DNA from: an uncultured Verrucomicrobiota bacterium
Lineage (GTDB): Bacteria; Verrucomicrobiota; Verrucomicrobiia; Chthoniobacterales; SZAS-18
Assembly: GCA_937871685.1 (NCBI GenBank)
Contig: CALMOL010000169.1
Span: forward strand, 2,197 to 20,301
Length of the DNA: 18,105 bases
Reading direction: 5' to 3'
Shown: piece by piece, positions 14,214 to 18,105 of the stretch
How positions within the stretch are numbered: position 1 is the stretch's first letter
Layout of the letters: the number at the start of each line of letters is the position of its first letter
The notes under the pieces: generated by a model
What the model was told of the DNA's origin: nothing
What the model saw: only the letters and a program-made list of their open reading frames with translations
The model's database searches: none
Position numbers and translations under genes: made by a program

Positions 14214-15380
14214 ATGAGAAAGATTGAACTCGATGCCATCCTCGCCGCGATGCTGCAGGCCTACGACGGCATCTCGGACCTGAACTTCTCCGTCGGCCGG
14301 CCGCTCCAGGTCGAGGCTTACGGGCAATTGCGGCCCATCTCGGTGGACCCGCCCATTCACGCGCTCACGCCCTTCCAAACCGAGGCCATCGCGCTCACCG
14401 TGATCGGGGGCAACCGCCGGCTCATCCAGGACTTTCTGCGCCACGGGGCGTGCGATTGCTCCTATCAACTCAGCGACCAAGCGCGCTTCCGCGTGAATAT
14501 CTTCCGCCAGAACGGCAACTGCGCGGTGGTGATGCGAAAGCTCAACTCCAACATCCCCACGATCGAGGAACTCGACCTGCCGGATATCTTCCGCAAGATG
14601 GCCAAGGAGAAGAACGGCCTCGTGCTCGTCACCGGCGCCACCGGCTCGGGCAAGACCACCACGCTGGCGGCCGTGATCAACGAGATCAACCGCACCCAGG
14701 CCGTCCACATCGTCACGCTGGAGGACCCGGTCGAATACCACCATTCGCACCAATACTCGACCATCAACCAGCGCGAGATGGGCGCGGACTTCGACGAGTA
14801 TCCCCACGGCCTGCGCGCCGCCTTGCGCCAGGCGCCCAAGGTCATCCTCGTGGGCGAGATGCGCGACCGCCAGACCGTCGAGATCGCGCTCACCGCCGCG
14901 GAGACCGGCCACCTGGTGCTCTCCACGCTGCACACCATCGACGCCGGCCAGTCCATCGGGCGCATCCTCGGCCTCTTCGACCTCGCCGAATCCCAGCAGA
15001 TTCGCCTGCGCCTGGCCGACACGCTGCGCTGGATCGTTTCGCAGCGCCTCGTGCCGCGCACCGATGGCGGCCGGCAGCTCGTCCTGGAGACGATGGGCAA
15101 CAACCTGCGCACCAAGGAGGCCGTGGCCCTGGGCGAGGACGAGGCGCGCAACTTCTACGACATCATCACCGCCTCGGAAACCTTCGGCTGGGTGACCTTC
15201 GACCGCTCGATCATCAACGCCTACAATGCCGGCCTCGTTACCGAGGAGGTGGCCATGGCCTACTCGACCAAGAAAGGCCTTGTGCAGCGCGAGCTCGACC
15301 TCATCAAGAAGACCCGCGGCGAGGCCTTCGAGCAGTCGAGCGGCCTGAAGCTGGACAAGCTCGCCGCGTCCCGCGCCTAA
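14214..15380 (+). CDS. PilT/PilU-like pilus retraction ATPase paralogue
   Basis: This 388-residue second member of the PilT family begins with SDLNFSVGRPLQVEAYGQL (residues 21-39). It has Walker A GATGSGKTT (141-149), LEDPVEY (169-175), Walker B ILVGEMRD (211-218) and His box GHLVLSTLHT (232-241). All ATPase motifs look intact. The AIRNLIRE motif of PilT is not conserved; the equivalent region reads GNNLRTKEAV (about 295-304). That, with the longer C-terminus, suggests an accessory retraction ATPase comparable in role to PilU, but orthology is not established. It lies 97 nt downstream of pilT and 9 nt upstream of the receiver-like gene, which supports one operon. Confidence 0.88.
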   Translation: MRKIELDAILAAMLQAYDGISDLNFSVGRPLQVEAYGQLRPISVDPPIHALTPFQTEAIALTVIGGNRRLIQDFLRHGACDCSYQLSDQARFRVNIFRQNGNCAVVMRKLNSNIPTIEELDLPDIFRKMAKEKNGLVLVTGATGSGKTTTLAAVINEINRTQAVHIVTLEDPVEYHHSHQYSTINQREMGADFDEYPHGLRAALRQAPKVILVGEMRDRQTVEIALTAAETGHLVLSTLHTIDAGQSIGRILGLFDLAESQQIRLRLADTLRWIVSQRLVPRTDGGRQLVLETMGNNLRTKEAVALGEDEARNFYDIITASETFGWVTFDRSIINAYNAGLVTEEVAMAYSTKKGLVQRELDLIKKTRGEAFEQSSGLKLDKLAASRA

Positions 15381-15389
15381 TCCTTTCCC

Positions 15390-15857
15390 ATGAGCTACGA
15401 AGCCCGCCACGACATCTTCGAGCCCGGGGACCTCACGGCCCTCGTGTGCGTCGAGCAGCCCGAGCCGCAGCAGCAGATCATCGGGCACCTCACCAGCATG
15501 GACTACAAGGTTCACACCGGGCTCTTCCTTGAGGACATCGCGCTCAAGATGAAGTCGCACCCCTACGACGTGATCTTCATCGACGAGACCTTCGGCGGCT
15601 CCACGCTCGCGCAGAATCCCGTGCTGGCCGAGTCCGCGCAGCTCCCGCTGGCGCAGCGGCGCAACCAATTCCTCGTCGTCATCGGCCACAGCGTGATGAC
15701 CAACGACGAGATGAGCTCCTTCATCTTCTCGGCCGACCTCGTGTTCAGCTACGGCGACCTGAACAACCTCAAGCCGGTGCTGCGCCGCGGCGTGACGCGA
15801 CAGCGTGAGTTCTACCACCAGTTCAAGGAGTGCCTGAAGATCGAGGGGATGCGCTGA
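15390..15857 (+). CDS. Degenerate receiver-like (pseudo-REC) protein
   Basis: This 155-residue single-domain protein has the alternating pattern of a CheY-type receiver. There is a strand at TALVCVEQ (16-23), PYDVIFIDETF (59-68, with Asp65 where the phosphoacceptor would lie), FLVVIGHS (94-101) and LVFSYGDL (117-124). The acidic pair after strand 1 is replaced by EQPEP, and the strand-5 lysine is absent, so normal Mg-dependent phosphorylation is doubtful. It starts 9 nt after the second PilT-family gene, so it most likely acts with the pilus motors, for example as a protein-binding adaptor. I do not recognise a named family, and the receiver fold is an inference from pattern alone. It ends right before the compound repeat at 15863. 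Confidence 0.7.
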   Translation: MSYEARHDIFEPGDLTALVCVEQPEPQQQIIGHLTSMDYKVHTGLFLEDIALKMKSHPYDVIFIDETFGGSTLAQNPVLAESAQLPLAQRRNQFLVVIGHSVMTNDEMSSFIFSADLVFSYGDLNNLKPVLRRGVTRQREFYHQFKECLKIEGMR

Positions 15858-15862
15858 AGTGG

Positions 15863-15998
15863 TAGAGGCGGCTCTGTCCGCGCAACGGACGTGCCGCCCG
15901 TGAATTTTTCCCGGGTGGCCGCGGCTGGGTGGCCTGCGGCGGCCACTGGCGGAGGAAGTCCGAGGCGGCACGTCCGCATTCGCGGACAGGGCCGCCGC
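15863..15998. repeat. BIME-like compound inverted repeat, copy C
   Basis: The left unit (15864-15899) is GGCGGC-TCT-GTCCG..CGGAC-GT-GCCGCC. The right unit (15962-15997) is the same unit inverted: GGCGGC-AC-GTCCGC..GCGGAC-AGG-GCCGCC. Arms match over about 36 bp with few differences. The spacer shares TTCCCGGGTGG with copy A (TTCCCGGGTGG near 890). It occupies the gap between two convergent genes, as copy A does, so a bidirectional termination or mRNA-protecting role is likely. Confidence 0.8.
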
Positions 15999-16014
15999 CA
16001 CAACGCGGTCGTCC

Positions 16015-16677
16015 TCACCGCGCCAGCCGCGGCGCGCCGGCTGGGGGATCGCGCTCGACCCACTTGTATTCGGGGTCCTTGGTCACCAGGAAATACGTGA
16101 TCTGCCCGCCCAGGCGCCATGGGTCCAGCAGCATTCCCTCCGCGAAGGGCCGCCCGCGCGGCGTCACGACCACCGAGTTGTGCTCGTTGAAGCGGTCGAA
16201 GTTCGACACGCCCCAGTGCAGGTCAAAGGTCTGGAGCCGGAGGGGGACGAGGTGTTTCGAGAGGTCCCACGTCCACTGCCAGCAAAGGCCGCGCTCCCGC
16301 AGGCCGAGGTTGATGAGCAGGTTGTGCTCGGGCGCCGGCATGCTGACGCGATACTTTTCGGCTAGTTCTCCACCGGCTTGCACCGACATCTCCGCGATCC
16401 GGCGCGCTTCGGCTGGGTCGCCCGCCGGATGCATCGTGAGCAACGCGTTCGTGATGGCCTGTGCCTCCGTCCGCCCGAGCGCCGACAACCGCACCGCCCC
16501 GCCCTCGCGCTCAATGCGCGCCGGCCCGGTGCAACCGACCAGCAGCAGGCTGAAGGCGAGAAAAGCCAGGAACGGCGGCGAGATGCGGGCAGGCGAGCGG
16601 GGCAGGGGACGATCAGGCACGGGCCGCGCACGCTTGCGAGCCGCCCCGCGCCGGCAAGCGGAAAACGCTGTTGCCAT
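16015..16677 (-). CDS. Lipoprotein with a Cys-His-Asp papain/transglutaminase-like pattern
   Basis: This 220-residue protein has a long basic N-region, a hydrophobic stretch FLAFLAFSLLLVGC and a lipobox cysteine at residue 49, so it is a predicted lipoprotein. The mature part contains RGLCWQWTWDL (Cys132), NEHNSVVVTPRG (His166) and GMLLDPWR (Asp185). The order and spacing Cys-(~34)-His-(~19)-Asp, with an aromatic-rich block after the Cys, resemble the catalytic triad of transglutaminase/papain-like folds. Fold and activity are inferred. I recall similar unnamed proteins in Proteobacteria. ATG 16677 is backed by GAGAGGA seven bases upstream; a GTG at 16620 would give a more standard signal length. 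It follows the DUF5329 gene by 33 nt. Confidence 0.75.
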   Translation of the reverse strand: MATAFSACRRGAARKRARPVPDRPLPRSPARISPPFLAFLAFSLLLVGCTGPARIEREGGAVRLSALGRTEAQAITNALLTMHPAGDPAEARRIAEMSVQAGGELAEKYRVSMPAPEHNLLINLGLRERGLCWQWTWDLSKHLVPLRLQTFDLHWGVSNFDRFNEHNSVVVTPRGRPFAEGMLLDPWRLGGQITYFLVTKDPEYKWVERDPPAGAPRLAR

Positions 16678-16710
16678 CTTTCATCCTCTCGGTCCGTCTC
16701 CCGCTCTCGG

Positions 16711-17073
16711 TCACTTCCCCGCCCGGTCGATCTCATCCAGGCGCGCGCGGAAGAACGCGCCCGCGTCTTCCTCTGCCCCGCCGGCGCGACGGATGCGATA
16801 CGGCTGGCCGCTGACCGACGACTTGGAAGCGATGCCCTCGATGAAGTCCTCGGCCGTCTTCACGCGCTCGCCGGCTCGCGAGAGCTTCATGCGCAGGTGC
16901 CCGGCCGCCGTGGCGGCATCGTATTCCGAGCCGTTGCGGATGAATTTCCCCCCGGGCATTTTTTCCACCGCGGTGATCAAGGCATCAATGCGCGCCTGCT
17001 GCCGCGGCTCGCGGGCGCAGAGCATCGTGGGCAGCAGGCAGAGCACCAAGATGATTAGCCACCGTTTGTTCAT
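16711..17073 (-). CDS. DUF5329-like secreted protein
   Basis: This 120-residue protein begins with a signal peptide (MNKRWLIILVLCLLPTMLCA). The mature part runs RIDALITAVEKMPGGKFIRNGSEYDAATAAGHLRMKL, then SRAGERVKTAEDFIEGIASKSSVSGQPYRIR. This matches the pattern I know as DUF5329: a conserved RNG-EYDA-A-HLR-KL block and an A-DFI--IASKSS-SG-PY block. The function of the family is unknown. ATG 17073 begins the signal peptide. It is co-oriented with the lipoprotein gene 33 nt downstream and with the FkbM gene, whose stop lies 38 nt upstream. The three probably share a transcript. Confidence 0.8.
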   Translation of the reverse strand: MNKRWLIILVLCLLPTMLCAREPRQQARIDALITAVEKMPGGKFIRNGSEYDAATAAGHLRMKLSRAGERVKTAEDFIEGIASKSSVSGQPYRIRRAGGAEEDAGAFFRARLDEIDRAGK

Positions 17074-17111
17074 GCCAGAGAATCGCCGCTCTGATCTTTG
17101 GCGCGCTTGTT

Positions 17112-17789
17112 TCAGGGCCGCTCCGCAACCAGCCAGCGGTTGTGCCGGATGTCGCTCCGATGCTCGGGCAGCCACCGCCGCCAGCGTGCCTGCGGCACCA
17201 CGCGGCAGGAGTAATCCGCCTCCGCCAAGGCCTCAAGGCAGGCGGCCTCCAGCGCCGCCGAGTGAGTCTCCACGATCAGCGCGCCGTCCAATGACCGCAG
17301 GCGCTCGACGCCCGCAGGATCAGCGAGCAGGGCGCCCTCGCCCCCGTCAATGTCCACTTTCACGAGCACCGGCCCGGCAATCCCCGCGAGCGCCGCCGCA
17401 AGGTCGTGGGCTGGCTCCGCGCGCCAATCCAGGGCTTCGGTGGGAAAGCCGTTCGCCGTCCAATCGCCGAGGGCAGCCGCGGAAAGCTGCCCCCGTGGTT
17501 CCCATGCGCGCACCGCGATTCCCGGCTGGCAGCGGCGCGCGAGCAATCCATACCAGCCATCGCTCGCGCCGATGTCGGCCAGGGAGCGTGAGCGGCGCGC
17601 GAGCCGTGCGAAGTCGCCCTCGATCTCGCGCTCCGCGAGGCCGAGTCGGCGCTGCACGTTGTGGGCGTGGTCGATGGTCAGCCAAAGCCCCCGGCCCGCG
17701 CCGCTGAGCACGCGCGTCCGCCGCGGGCCGGCACCAAACACGCGTCGCTTGAGCACGCTCCGCAGCGCGAAAAGCAAGCCGCCGGCCAT
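17112..17789 (-). CDS. FkbM-like SAM-dependent methyltransferase
   Basis: This 225-residue protein has SAM-binding motif I ADIGASDGWYGLLAR (about residues 70-84) and the FkbM-type acidic motif VLVKVDIDGGEGALL (about 141-155). IVETHS (about 172-177) is typical of FkbM-family O-methyltransferases that act on polyketides, glycans or exopolysaccharide sugars. The N-terminus is basic and hydrophobic (MAGGLLFALRSVLKRRVF), but I do not call a signal peptide. ATG 17789 lies 7 nt after the stop of an MBL-fold gene fragment, with GAGAAAAGC between them, so the two were in one operon. The acceptor substrate is unknown. Confidence 0.82.
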   Translation of the reverse strand: MAGGLLFALRSVLKRRVFGAGPRRTRVLSGAGRGLWLTIDHAHNVQRRLGLAEREIEGDFARLARRSRSLADIGASDGWYGLLARRCQPGIAVRAWEPRGQLSAAALGDWTANGFPTEALDWRAEPAHDLAAALAGIAGPVLVKVDIDGGEGALLADPAGVERLRSLDGALIVETHSAALEAACLEALAEADYSCRVVPQARWRRWLPEHRSDIRHNRWLVAERP

Positions 17790-17796
17790 GCTTTTC

Positions 17797-17871
17797 TCAG
17801 CCCACGCGGCCGGCGTGGAAGGGATTGCCGCGGAGCTCGAATGCCACCGTCGTCAGCGGGCCGTGGCCCGG
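17797..17871 (-). pseudogene. C-terminal remnant of an MBL-fold hydrolase
   Basis: Twenty-four codons and a TGA read PGHGPLTTV, then FELRGNPFHAG. The pattern GHGP-TT-E---NPF is the characteristic end of glyoxalase-II/YcbL-type metallo-beta-lactamase-fold hydrolases. Upstream of 17871 the same frame stops resembling the family and becomes the antisense of a dehydrogenase. Only the tail is therefore present, cut at the junction described in the findings. Confidence 0.55.
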
Positions 17872-18105
17872 CGCGCGAAAGCCTTCGGCATGGGGGTCAT
17901 CGGCGTGCGCGCCAATCCCGCCCCGGTGCCCGAAGCCGACGAGATCTTTTCCCCCGCGGCTCTGCCGGAGCTCTGGGGCCGGGCCGATTTCGTCGTCGTC
18001 TGCGTCCCGCTCACCGAGGCGACCCGCGGGCTCGTCGATGCGCGCGCTTTCGCGGCGGCGTTCGCCTGCGGGCGGGCGGGATCGTAGATTTCCTTCCCGA
18101 TCCCT
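17857..18105 (+). pseudogene. D-2-hydroxyacid dehydrogenase fragment, interrupted and frameshifted
   Basis: From RAVARRAKAFGMGVIGVR (17857 on), through PEADEIFSPAALPELWGRADF and VVVCVPLTEATRGLVDARAF, this is the NAD-binding domain of a D-isomer 2-hydroxyacid dehydrogenase. The preceding catalytic domain and the GxGxxG strand that should come just before RAVARR are missing. The frame then runs to a stop at 18084, whereas the expected continuation (LRAGGIVDFLPDP) is in another frame from 18066. One missing base near 18063-18066 would explain it. The gene continues past the window edge. It is either a decayed gene or a poor-quality chimeric end. Confidence 0.65.

Noticed and set aside
17350..18084. 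Intact + strand gene ending in the dehydrogenase domain
   Set aside because: Its first half is antisense to the FkbM gene. The dehydrogenase-like part starts abruptly at about 17857 and is frameshifted near the end.
1..18105. tRNA or rRNA genes
   Set aside because: No cloverleaf with a TTCGANTC-type arm or rRNA-like conserved block was recognised on either strand.

Overview
This is an 18.1-kb window of very GC-rich bacterial DNA (roughly two-thirds G+C, strong G/C bias at third codon positions). Tightly packed genes are separated by short gaps full of palindromic repeats. The organism is Gram-negative: it encodes LpxI (lipid A synthesis), an N-acetylmuramoyl-L-alanine amidase, a BamD-like tetratricopeptide protein, a lipoprotein and type IV pilus motor ATPases. 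LpxI instead of LpxH, several interspersed palindrome families and patchy use of Shine-Dalgarno sites make me favour Verrucomicrobiota. That assignment rests on recall and not on a search.

Layout. 1-789: end of a TPR protein (+). 841-983: a compound inverted-repeat element. 1010-4355 (-): lpxI, then a 758-bp repeat-filled gap, then a GnnA-like Gfo/Idh dehydrogenase translationally coupled to a TauE/SafE permease. 4418-7157 (+): acyl-CoA dehydrogenase-like protein, PIG-L deacetylase and NodS-like methyltransferase, facing a convergent glycosyltransferase 2 (7089-8225, -). Upstream of that glycosyltransferase, on the same strand, lie a cell-wall amidase and a small secreted protein. 9540-11297 (+): one open frame joining a low-molecular-weight protein phosphatase to complete serine hydroxymethyltransferase. 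11493-12812 (+): BamD-like TPR protein behind a good sigma70-type promoter. 13037-15857 (+): two PilT-family ATPases and a degenerate receiver protein, possibly behind a sigma54-type promoter. 15863-15998: a second full compound inverted repeat. 16015-17871 (-): papain/transglutaminase-like lipoprotein, DUF5329 protein, FkbM methyltransferase and the last codons of an MBL-fold hydrolase. The right edge carries an interrupted, frameshifted fragment of a D-2-hydroxyacid dehydrogenase (+), probably a chimeric or decayed junction.

How the parts may work together. lpxI plus the GnnA-like dehydrogenase suggests lipid A built on a 3-amino sugar. The glycosyltransferase, deacetylase, N-methyltransferase-like and acyl-CoA dehydrogenase-like genes resemble the toolkit for an N-modified (lipo)sugar and are the best candidate for an undescribed pathway. 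The PilT pair with a pseudo-receiver looks like a pilus-retraction or motility control module. The most unusual single gene is the phosphatase-GlyA fusion. The most unusual non-coding DNA is the 21-bp-periodic array between lpxI and the dehydrogenase, together with the REP/BIME-like elements in convergent gaps.
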